Source: Oxytricha trifallax (lineage: Eukaryota; Ciliophora; Spirotrichea; Sporadotrichida; Oxytrichidae). From it: 64,000 nucleotides of DNA. The stretch is taken from NCBI GenBank assembly GCA_000711775.1, contig ARYC01001449.1, positions 29,921 through 93,920 on the forward strand. Direction: 5' to 3'. A model generated the notes under the pieces. The model made no database searches, was not told the DNA's origin, and saw only the letters and a program-made list of their open reading frames with translations. The position numbers were made by a program, and so were the translations under genes. Below are positions 36,201-48,200 of this stretch, piece by piece (position 1 is the stretch's first letter; each line of letters begins with the position of its first letter).

Positions 36201-39200
36201 AGACATTAACTTAGCTAGATCTAGATAATATAATGTCAATCTTCTCAGTTTGAAAAAAGAGTAAAAATAAAAATTAATCAGAAAAAAACTGAGCTGAAAC
36301 AACTAATTAAAGATAGTTTTGAAAATACACCTTAGTACCAACATTATCTACTTCACGGAAGAAAAGATAAACAGGGTAAGAGAGAGAAAGAATAACGCAA
36401 ATCAACAAACAAGAAAACATATAGAGTAAAGAACAAAACAAAGACGTAGAAGTCCTGCAGTCGCTCCCTAAGGAGTTTACGCTAACTAATTGAAAAGGGC
36501 TTGACACTTACATGTTAACTTATATCTTAGATCGGGGGTCCCCAGGACCTAAATGTGATCATATTATTATTATTAAAATCCTAATAAAGTATGGACTAAT
36601 TGTATACTTTTATCAATCAAGAACTCAATCAAACTACTAAAAGAGTTTTGGGGTTTTGAATATTTAATTTAAATTTAAATTAAGCATTTTCAAAATCTCC
36701 TATTCAAATTCAATTTACTGTTTTATAATAAATTTTAAAATTCTTTAAAATGCTATCAGCTAATCTTACACCAGAAAAACTTTTTTTACACTATAAAATT
36801 TGCAAATTTTTCTTTAATCGACTAGTGACTGTTTAATAACATAGAAAATTAGTCATAACGTTTGGCAGGATATAAATTCAATAGCATATTAAACTCATCA
36901 AAATAGGGACACATATTTCAAGATAGTTGGAAGCTGAAGTTGTAGAGATTTGCTTTAACCTGTTTAATTTTTGCTTTGAAAATTAACGGCTAGTCTTAAG
37001 ACTAAGATTTTGAAATTTTAGACTCTGAGTAGAAGTTGCAGAGAACTATCCCAGTTTATTCTGATTAACTTAGAACTAAATATAAAAAAAAGACAATACA
37101 AATTATTGGATTAATCTCAATCAAATATTTCACGACTATAAAACAGTTAAGGTACCTAGAGATATTAATAATATTTGTTAAATTAAAGCAAATTTTTATA
37201 AAAATTTAAAATTAAAAATCGAGATTTTATAAAAAAAAGAAGAGAATATTTTAAACTTTTATTTTAACAGTTTTAATCACAATTCTTAATCAACATTGTT
37301 GTATTATAAGTTCATTAATAATTGATGAATAATCGTATTTTTGCCTAAAATAAGAGTTGTAAAATACAATAAACTATACACTCATATATATATTGGGGTT
37401 TTGGGGTATTCATGTAATACATTGTTCCTTTACCTACTCTAACATCTTCAATCCACTAACCGTCATATACATCACCTTAAGAATAACCACAAATTTTCAA
37501 AATTTTATATATCATTAATTACAATATAATAACTGCTAAATTAACGAGCTGATATAATAATTTATTGCATTTTTTTAAAAATTATTTTTGAGTTTTTAAT
37601 CTATATGTATTAAATAATAAAAAATTAGAATTAAAAAAATATTCCCTCACCGTCAATATAACTTCTTTTCCAATTTCCACTGTAAAAACTGCCATCAGAA
37701 TATATCTACATGCCAATACCATCTCTCCTAGAAATCCCATTAAGTCTTTCTCCCATGTATACATCTCCATTTGAGTAAAAATGTATTGGACATATTTTTG
37801 TATTAGTTGAAGTACTTTTTAAGTGCATTAACTTTACTCGTGGGTATTTTTTTTTACTTCTATTTTTGTGTTAAATACTTTTATCTAAGAAATTTTATAA
37901 TTTTATGAAAATTGCTTAATTTAAATAATTTTAAAATATAGTATTGCTTCATTTTATCTTTGACAACTTTATTTGTGATGTTCGAGAAGAATTTATTTAT
38001 TAAATATGATAAATCAAATTCGGCGTATTAAAAACCACAAAAAATTTTCAGTAGTTTGATTGTTTTTTTGGATTGACATAAGCCTGAAAATTAAGCATAC
38101 AATATTAGGGTATTATCAGGATTTATGTAGGGGTTTTATTTTAAATATTGCTAAAATGAAATTGATTTGGGAAATAATGAAAATAAATTGCATAATTTAA
38201 ATAGAGATGTATTAGTACCACAAATTAAAGAGCTTCTAGACCGAATTTGATCCACTCTACATACCATTAAGTCTAAAGTAGCCGGATGCTCAAAGATACT
38301 AAACGGTTTCACACAATTTATTCTGAAATTTTTTGGCGAATTCGGCAGATATACCATAAGATTTTCCGTGTATTATAGGGAAATTTGGCAGGTTTGGCAT
38401 TAGATTTAGAGAGAATTACACTTATAAATATTGTATCATATATAATATTAAAAAAAAATTAATTTATAATTATATTAATTAAACAGAATTTGGCACATTT
38501 GGCACCTCCCAAATTTTACAAAATAATGATTAGTAATTATAGAAATATAATCATTAAATTATTAGTTTAAAATATTATGAGCGTTTAATGATATTATAAA
38601 ATGAGAGATTATGCAGAGATGACTCTATTCACTATTGTTTTAGGCTGTCTATTATGGTGCTGATCGTTAAATTGATTTTTCTGATCTCATGAATTGCTCA
38701 TTTGTTGATCTCTCATCCTTTAGTAATGTCATGAAGTTCTTCTCCAAGTCAATCATAAAATGGCAGCTTTCTATTTGCAAGCTTCTTTACATTTCTCAAG
38801 TCTTTCAAATGACACCTTAACTTATATACTTCTTGATCAATTTTAACAGTTGCTGCCTAAAATAATTTAGCTGCAGCTCCTTTTACTATTAAGTGCATTA
38901 AGTTTCATTGAGATGTTATATTTATGATAGCTTTAAGGCTACATTTTAAAATAACTTTTATATTTTATCTACGAGAGTCATAGTTTAAAAGAATATCTAT
39001 CGAGAAAGTTTTTAATTCTTTAAATTATATATAAGTTATTGTTAAAAATAATCATATTCATTTCGCTAATAAAATATTATTTTTTTATTTAACTTAATTA
39101 AATCTTAAAGAATATATTCATAAATTTATTAAGATTTTTAGTGTGCCATATTAGGATTCATTAATTTAAATTGGTGGTAAAAATGATAGTTAAAATTTTA

Positions 39201-42200
39201 GAAAGAAAAAATCTTTTAATTCTATTAAGAATTATCTTGTTTCTTTTTAGATATCGATAAATTAATATGATAATAATGAAAATTTTTTTTAAAAATGATG
39301 ACAAAAATGTTGATATTTTTAATCCTCATGAGACACTGTTTTAAACGATGACTCTCGATGATCACAATAATTTGTAATTTAGATTTAATAATTAAAAACT
39401 TAAGTATTTTTCATATTAATTTTAATTATTAAAATAATGAAGATTTTTATAGAAATACTTTTCTAAGTCTCCTTGAGCATCAATCAATAATACTTTAATC
39501 AGATGCAAATATTTTAAATATTTTAAATAGTTTAATGCTTCTTGAATGGCAAGGAACTAGTTGTCATCACTTTTGCTGAATCTAAGTACTATAATAAAAC
39601 TTCTGCATTTTTCGCCTCGATTTCGAAAAAATGTAAGTCGTTCATCACATCTATCAATACAATCTGCAAGTGGAATGTTGCTGCTATCACTTGGATCTTC
39701 AAATGGAACTGACCCTCTAAAAAGAAAGTTGGACAAAAAGATCTATAAGAACATTCTGACTATTGTTGATTTCCAGTATCTGCGCTACCATATAGCCATA
39801 CATAGCACTTCTTAGGATCTTCTTTGGTAATTAAATTATCACATTGAATATAGAGTCAAGAGCTTTGGGATAACCCAATTCCTTTAATATATATGGCTCA
39901 ATAAGCAAAGTATCATTTTATTCTTCCAGATTTTTATTAAGAATGTCTACAACGACTCTATCAACTGAATAGCTTTCATATCTATCATTACAGCTTATTT
40001 GATGATCTTTAATAGTCAAAAACCCAAGACCCCTTAATGAGGTTTATAAGTGCTTTGATTTGTAGGGAATTTGTTAGGGGTTGGGGTTATTAATTAAAGG
40101 CGAGACAAAAATAGCAAGCTTTTGGGGTCTATTTATGATGAAGAGTATATAGATTTAGTGTTTAAACTGCGCTATGGATGTGATATGTATAGTGAATAAG
40201 TCAAACCAGTACTGAACTATAAGTCTATTGCACTGCTCTTAAAGCGAACTCCATCAACTGTTCACTCTCACTGCTTGAAAGCTGTGTAATTAAAGCAACA
40301 ATAGCTGAATTCTTAGCCTAAGAGGAAGTCAAAGTTTCTTTAGAAGCATATTGACTATCTTATTAATGAAAAAACTTGGAAGTATTGGGCTCACTACTCT
40401 CTCGACTAACGAGCTATTATGTTTCACCGCCAGTTCCCTGAATTGAAGATATCTGCATAATCTGTTGCAAACAATTATAAACGAAACGGTATCTCTTACA
40501 AAGGTGTAAATCGTATCAAGAGAGTAATTGATTTCACTCTGCCATTATACAACAACAACTTAAATTATATTTATAATTAAATGCAGAGAGCCTAATAGAA
40601 TAATCAAAAGTTTATTCATACTGACGAGGCTGTGTTTACATTCAACACTTTCATCTAGAAGTCTTGGTATAAGAGGCATAGCAACATAGAAGTATATGAC
40701 TAGAAAGTCAAGGTATAAACAATGGCAATTCTTGGGTATTAGCGAGGATGCTGGTTTAGAAACTTATGTTATTCATCCTCGCTCTATTAAGACAGAGCAG
40801 TATATTAAATTCTTAGAGCAGCTGAGAGAGAAGTACCCTGAATAAGAGATTATACTGTTTGTTGATAATCTTTCAGTTCATAAGACAAAAGATACAAGGA
40901 AGACTTATGAACAACTTAGAAAATAACGCCAGTGTTCAACGTACCTTACAGTCCATAGTTTAATGGAAATGAGTTCTACTGGGGTATATTAAAAGGTCAT
41001 TACAAGAAACTGCTGCTCTACCACTCGATGCATGACCTACCTATCGATACAGAAGACTTTATTAAAAGCTCAGCGAAGAGAGTAGATAATTAATTGACTT
41101 AAAAGTGTGCTAAAGAAGGGAGAGTGAATGTATATAGATAAGTTTTGTAGTTAAGTTAATGAATATATAAGTCACATTTAAAATTCTTTAGAGGGAGCTG
41201 GCTTCTCTTTCTTTTCTTTTATTTCTTGCTTTCCTCCTAAGTTTCTTCTCTTGCTGCCAGCTCCAGCATCTATGTTCATTGACTCTGGAGGCTAAATATT
41301 AGAGTAAAGTCTCTTACTAACTTCATGCTTTGTCTGCGACTTTCGCTCTCTGTGAAGCTTGCTCTATTCCTTCATCAAAAAGATGCCAGTACCAGATTTT
41401 TCTAAAAAGTTAAGCTACAAATCATACTTGAAATATAAGGAGGCTTCTGCAGCTCTGATAGCCAGCTCTCACTTATCTTGATCCCTTGCTTGCCTTATCT
41501 TCTGAAGAGATGCTGTACCTTTTCTTATGAGATTCTTGAATAATTTCTTTCAAGTAATCACCTTTAATTGTTGCAAGTAGCCAAAAAATAGTTTCTTTCA
41601 GGAAGTTTATTCGACAACTACTTCTTAGTAGCCAGGTACTGCAAAACCTCTGGGTCATTCATAGCATCATCATATAAGTTAGTAACTGAAATCTCTGGAT
41701 AGTTTAGAATCTCTGCAAACATTACATCTTAAGTTTTCAATGCTTTCTTCTCTTCACAGAGTATCGATCTTAGAAATGAAATTTTAGTACCTTCCATCAC
41801 TGGCAAGAACAAACCAACAACATAATCAAGATAAGCTACTATGAGTACATTACCTTGCTGCACCAGGTAGCGATGCAAATCCTCCTTGCTTCTAAATCTT
41901 TGAATCAATTCTTGTGCTTCACTCTTTAATTGCATCATTCATTGACTCCATCTTGTTAACAAATCTAAGAAATGATATTCAAATTTAAGTTTATTGATTT
42001 CAATTATATACCTCTGTAAGACTTACTATTAAATATGGGCATTCTATAGGAGGTCAACCTCTTAGAAGGATATGGACAAGGTTTTGAGAACTGGTTTCAC
42101 TTTGAGAGATTGATATCAATTTCTACTGTTATAGTTCCATATTTTTAAATTTAAATTGGTACGTACTTAATAAGGAGCAGCTCCTAAAATGCTAGTACTT

Positions 42201-45200
42201 AAATAGGAGCATTAATTAATGCTAGTACTTAATTAGAAGCACCTAAATTTAATCATAAAATAAAAAAATACCTCCTAAGCAGTACGTACTTAATTAGGTG
42301 CACCTCCTAAATCGGTACGTACTGTAATAAACTTATTATTGATAGAAATAATCGTTACTTTCTCGCACATATTTACAGCTGGATCCTCTCTTACTGCCCA
42401 TTATTCTCCTCTAATACTCTAAAAACTTCCCTTGAAACTTGTATGCCCACAAACCTCTCATATAAGCTCTCAGTTATAGAGGCAGTTTTATAATTTTAAA
42501 TTCAAATTTAAATATGAGCGCTAACATTTTAAGAAAAACAACAGCACTTCCATCAAACTAAATGAGACTTACCTTTGGCAGCAATAAAAAGTGTGATACT
42601 GCGAGATGAACTCTCATAAAGAACTACCAGAGCTATCACTTGAGGTCTCTATTATTAAAATAGAAATTAATAATAGAAAATAAATGGCAAACAAGTGCGT
42701 GGGAAACAGAGAGGAGGAGAAAGGTATTAATAAAATTCCTATACAAACTGAAGAAGCTGAAGTATACTTTTGTGAGCTATGTGAGAGAGATTTTGCTCAT
42801 AAATCAAGCTGGTACAGACATATGAAGATCCATAAGGAAGCTAAGCCTACTGTATACTTAAAGCATGACAAAGATGATGGAAAGTATGACTGCTTTGAGT
42901 GCCATAAGCAATACTCTCATACAAGAGACTTAAAAAGCATCTATTAAAAGCTCACAAGAAAGATAGAGAAGTTGAGAATCATGAAGTTGAGCTGAAGCTT
43001 CTAAACAAAAGAAAAACGAGGGAATATTCTAAGGTCGTAGTGCCTGAATAAGCAAGAGAGTTAGAGTACGTTAGGAAGGCACGCAACCAACTGACCTCTG
43101 AAATAACAAAAATTATGATAAAGATTCAATACAAAAAATACCGGTTCTTGCATAGATTGACCCAGATACTTCTCTTTAAAGCTACCTAATATTAGAAGAC
43201 TCCTTTGATAAGAAAGTTATCAATGATTATCAATACGCATACAAAGTTTATCCCTTCAACTATCTCTTAAGTGATGATAAATATTAGATGGAGTTTACAA
43301 ATGAGCATCAAGTACTCACTCAAGCAAAGTTTAAAGAGTGTAGTTGCTTAATCAAGCTAGATGCTGTTCTCTTTGCCAAGGATCATGTTGCTTTCAAACT
43401 CCCACTCTATGAAATGACCCTAAGAGATTTCATAACAGATCAAAGGAATCATAAGTAGCTTGGATAGATAGCAACTCAGACCGTATGAGGTATTAAAGAG
43501 CTTCATATGTTAGGGTTTGTTCACAGAGATTTGAAGCCAGAAAATATAATGATAAACTTCTCGCCTGTAATAGTAGCAAATATTGATTTCAACAGAGCCT
43601 AAAGAGTGGAAGTATCAAGGCTTGGAATGTTATGGGAACGCAAGGGTACTATCCAGAAAGAGAAGACTGGGGAGATGGAGACTTTTAGTGGGATGTGTGG
43701 GCTTTAGCAGCAATAATAATAGAGTGCGATATGCCTCGCAATGAATACTACTCTACTAGATGCGAGAAGGATGCTAAACAAAGAATAAAGCAATTTATTG
43801 ACAAAACAAGAGTAACTCAATCAATGAAACAAATGGCAGAGTCAATAATAATTAAACCAAACTCAAGATCAGACATATCAATAGAGCAGATAGAGTTGTG
43901 GTTAAGTAATTTAAACTTCGGACCTCTCCCACATGATCCAAAAGTGCATTTTGAGTGTTTAAATTAAATACGTTTACTATAAATTTCACATTAAAACCTA
44001 TAAATAATCCCAACCCCTAGCAAATTCCCTACAAATCAAAGCACTTATAAACCTCATTTAGGGGTTTTGGGGTTTTGATTGCCCTAAGCTTTGACTATAT
44101 TTCCGAAATTATCATGGGATCATTTTGATTGTTTTAGTGAAATTTTTCATTTTCATTTAGATCTTGGATCTCCACATTTAAGCTAGATTATTAAATTCTA
44201 CGAGCATTTATTGGATGAAGATCTTAAAGTAATGAGCTTAGCCTTTTCAAATGTGGCGAAAATTTTGCTATCTCCTGCAAAAAGAATTATATTTATGATT
44301 TTTGCAAACCTATTTGATGCTCTTTTCTTTAACTGACATTGATTTAAATCAAAAGCTAAAAAGTCTTTTTTCCAGTGCTCTAGCTTATAAATATGACTAT
44401 TATGAAGGCCTTTGGTAAAAGGAAAGCACTCAAACACTAAAAAATTCTGTTAAGTATTTACGAGTTAATTCACGCTAACATTTTAAATCATTTTCTGTGA
44501 CTTTTTAAGGTTCTTTATGATTGCCACTGAGTTTTCAGGACCAGATGTGTATTCTGTTTAAAAGATGAGAATGCATCTGTAGTTCATGTTTGTTTAAAAT
44601 GAGGATGATAGACCATGAAGTCTAAGATAAGCAATAGTGATCATTAATCTTAATTTTTAAACTAATAATTGAATAATTAAATTGGCTATAATTACTAATT
44701 ATTATTTTGTAAAATTTAGCAGGTGTCAAATGTACCAAATTCTGTTTAATTAATATATTTATAAATTATCCGAGCTTTAGAAGATATTATTGCTGCGATT
44801 TTAAAAATATAATTTATATATTAAACAATTTTTATAAGTATAATCCTCTCTAAATATGCTGTCAAACCTGCCAAATTACCTTTTAATACACGGAGAATTT
44901 TATGGTATTAGTTTGCCCAAAAATTTCCAGAAATAAAATATGTAAAACGTTCAGTATCTATGAGCATCCGCTACTTTAGACTTAACGGTATGTAGAGTGG
45001 ATTAATTTGGTCTATAAACATCTCTAATTTGTGGCATTAATATATTTCTATTTGAATTATGCATATTATTTTAATTATTCCCAAATCTATTTCATTTTAG
45101 CAATTTATAAAAATAAAGTCAGTTTATAAAAAGAGTTATTAAATTTTATACAAACACAAGGTTAGAGTCAAATGCAGTTCTCTGAATTTAATCTTTCTAT

Positions 45201-48200
45201 GTTGCTGTTTAATTGCATTTAACATCATTAATTACTTAATTTAATTATTTTTAAGCTTGCAATTTCTCTGAGACCTCTATTAATATTATTTTTATCGAGT
45301 TATTGTTGGTTTTTAATTATAAATTTCTCACTCTTACAGCTTAAGTAATCGTTCCTTGGATTCCCCTCTCTATTATTTTTGTTACTCCTGCCCATTTATT
45401 TCCGCTATATCCTTTTCTCTTCAATCTTTTATCTCGGACAGATATCCACGAGTGCCTCGCACATATCCTAAAGCAGAGATGAGTACATTTTTACCTCTGT
45501 TGAAATCAATAATATAGACTATTTGAGGTTGTAAGTCAATCATTATATTACTTCTTTTAAGTCTATATAATATTAATCGAGTTTGTGAAGCTTTTCTATT
45601 CCCTCAACTATCTCCTTTACTATTTAGCCATTTTACCTTTGATGTCTGTATTCTGACAAAAAATCTCTGTTAGTCATTTCAAGAAGAAGAAACCTAAATG
45701 CTGCATGATCTATCCATATTGATGGTATCAAGCTATATTCTGTGTCTGTAATCTTTAAATTTTGTTTTTAAAATGTTTAATAATCATTAGCAAATTTTAT
45801 TTAGGACTCCTCATTTGCAAGAAAGTAATTGAAAGGATGAATTTTATAAGCATATTAGTCATCTGCAATAACTCTTTTGTCTATTTTATTTATCAAGTTC
45901 AAAACTAAAAAATATTTAAACCTTAAAAACGTTATTCATCAGGTTCATGAAGATAGGAATCTATCTATATACAATTTATGTTTAATTATAAAATATAAGA
46001 AATAAAAGTCTAAAACCGATTCGTGATAGATGTTATAATTTCTGCTCTGTTTTAATTAATTTTTTTTATAAACTTTTCTGAACCTTTTCAATCCGAAATT
46101 CAGGAAACTCAACAAAAAAACAATTTTCATGATCAAAGTTATTTAAATTCAATAGTAATTGACCATGAAATATAATAATAACAGGAGATTTATGAATCAG
46201 ACATGCTATAGTCGTTTAATTAAGAATAGGCTTGAGTCAATTAACTCTTATCACCACATCTATTACGCAACATGGACAATAAATTAATTTATAAACTTTC
46301 ATGAACTTTCCCCATTATTCGCATATACTAACTTAAACTACTAATATTCAAACATTAAACTCCTAAATAAACCCTATTAAAACCCTATTAAAGTATGCAC
46401 TATTAGTCCACTTTTATCAATCAAAAACTCAATCAAACTACTGAAAGGGTTTTGGGTTTGATTCCTCTTCCGTATAAGATGTGGGTTCCATTTTCTCAAT
46501 ATTTAGCAATATTTTTGAAATTAAAATAATAAGCACAAAAAAGTACTTATAATATTTTAATAATAGAACTATAATTTGAGAAGTTTTAACAGTAGCAATT
46601 ATAGATAATAAAATATTATTAAGATGATAATATATAAATTTTTATTGTTCGAAAACATTCAATTTAAAATATTCTTAATAAAATTAAAGTTATTTTTTTA
46701 AATTACAAGATATAGAAAATTTTTAAAACCAATTAACTACATAAAAAAAGCAGGTAACGCATAATAATAAATTATAATAATTTGAGATGTAAATATTACT
46801 AAACTTAAATTAATATAATTTTGAGAACTTACTTTAATTTATAGCATATATGAAGAATTTTAGAAGTACTTTTGTGAGAATGCTCAATTTATGAGCATTT
46901 TTTGTGAGGAAATAATTAAGCTATATAATATATGTCAAAATTTAGATAAAATTACCATCAACTTGCTATTAATTCTATACACTTCAACATTATCAATTCT
47001 TCTATTATCTAAAAATTAGTTGATCTAGAATTATTAACAGACCGCAAATTATTAGGTATCGTTTTGTTATCAAATCCCATGATTCAAAATCGTTTAACTA
47101 CATTCTTATCGTTATAAAAACAACCTAAACTTAAGAATACAGCGTTGTTAGAGTAATAATAAATGTTTGTTAGCCAAGGTTTTGGAAAGTTTCCGAATTT
47201 AATTTAAAACTTGCCTAGTCGTAGAACAGAAACTTTATATTGAATGTCAACTTACTATAATTAAGCATCAATCTAATATTTTGATAGACTAATGAACGAT
47301 AAACAACGATTAAATATCCTTGTATCGACATTCATTTATGAAATCTAAGAATGAATCTCAACAAATCAAAAAATACAAAGCTTGCTTCGTTAAAAAAATC
47401 CTTTAAAAAGAATTGTGCATTTTTTTGATTTGCTGAGATTCATTCCTAGATTTCATAAATGAATGTCGATACAAGGATATTTAATCGCTGTTTATCGTTC
47501 ATTAGTCTATCAAAATATTAGATTGATGCTTAATTATAGTAAGTTGACATTCAATATAAAGTTTCTGTTCTACGACTAGGCTAGTTTTAAATTAAATTCG
47601 GAAACTTTCCAAAACCTTGGCTAACAAACATTTATTATTACTCTAACAACGCTGTATTCTTAAGTTTAGGTTGTTTTTATAACGATAAGAATGTAGTTAA
47701 ACGATTTTGAATGGTTCAACATGGTTCGTTCAAGGAAAGTGATAGTTATCCTTAAAGGAGTGATTTATCTAGTTTAAAAATAAGCTATCTTGTAGCAACA
47801 AATCCGATAAATCGCTATATAGACTACTTACGACATGAGTTTCCAACATAGTTCATAAACTCATGATCAATCAAAACCCCAAAACCCCTTAATGAGGTTT
47901 ATAAGTGCTTTGATTTGTATGGAATTTGTTAGGGGTTGGGGTTATTAATTAAATGCGAGACAAAAATAGCAAGCTTTTGGGGTCTATTTATGATGAAGAT
48001 AATATAGATTTAGTGTTTAAACTGCGATATGGAGTTGATATATACATTGAACAAATCAAACCAGTACTAAACTATAAGTCTATTGCTCTACTCATAAAGC
48101 GAAGTCCTTCAACTGTTCGTTCCCACTGTCTTAATTAAAGAAATAGTAGCTAAATTCTTAGCCTAAGAGGTAGTCAAAGTTTCTATAGAAGCATATTGAC

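Larger units (their letters stand above)
31102..36658 (+). mobile_element. TBE-2: telomere-bearing element with nested retroelement
   Basis: It starts AAAACCCCAAAAACCC and ends GGGGTTTTG. The flanks are ATT (31099-31101) and AAT (36659-36661), one mismatch from a clean ANT duplication. Without the 1.58-kb insertion and its duplicate site it would be about 3.98 kb. It has the same three genes and spacer as TBE-1 and is very similar to it. It lies inside the 7.8-kb IES of gene B. Confidence 0.88.
40017..44077 (+). mobile_element. TBE-3: telomere-bearing element (4061 bp)
   Basis: The left end is CAAAAACCCAAGACCCC and the right end is GGGGTTTTGGGGTTTTG. The flanks are AGT (40014-40016) and ATT (44078-44080), a one-base mismatch. 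Same subfamily as TBE-4. It carries transposase (+), 22-kDa (-) and 57-kDa (+) genes, each with small lesions. It splits the helicase gene of element 2. Confidence 0.9.
38147..45104 (-). mobile_element. TIR element 2 with decayed SF3 helicase gene, interrupted by TBE-3
   Basis: Inverted ends of about 420 bp (38147-38580 and 44690-45104) start ATTGCTAAAATGAAAT. Without TBE-3 the element would be about 2.9 kb. Between the ends are minus-strand pieces of a helicase gene related to that in element 1. It is inserted in TBE-5. The TIR sequences differ from those of element 1, so these are distant members of one type. Confidence 0.65.
38030..46460 (-). mobile_element. TBE-5: old, internally deleted TBE carrying nested elements
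   Basis: The left end (38030, AAAACCACAAAAAATTTTCA) and right end (46460, AAAGGGTTTTGGGTTTG) are worn TBE ends with matching ATT duplications at 38027-38029 and 46461-46463. Reading from the right, the minus strand has a transposase start, then directly part of the kinase, so the middle of the transposase and the 22-kDa gene are gone. The rest is filled by helicase element 2 with TBE-3 inside it. Confidence 0.7.

Noticed and set aside
36307-36507. 66-codon minus-strand ORF
   Set aside because: Antisense to the end of the retrotransposon-like insertion; the plus strand explains the region better.
36970-37560. Long plus-strand open stretch in ciliate code rich in Q, N and K
   Set aside because: It runs antisense through gene B MDS6; with only TGA as stop, such stretches arise readily in AT-rich DNA.
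47720-47871. Tyrosine-recombinase-like motif (YLRHEFPT) near 47830
   Set aside because: Only eight residues, no other catalytic residues in reach, and the frame is broken by TGA.
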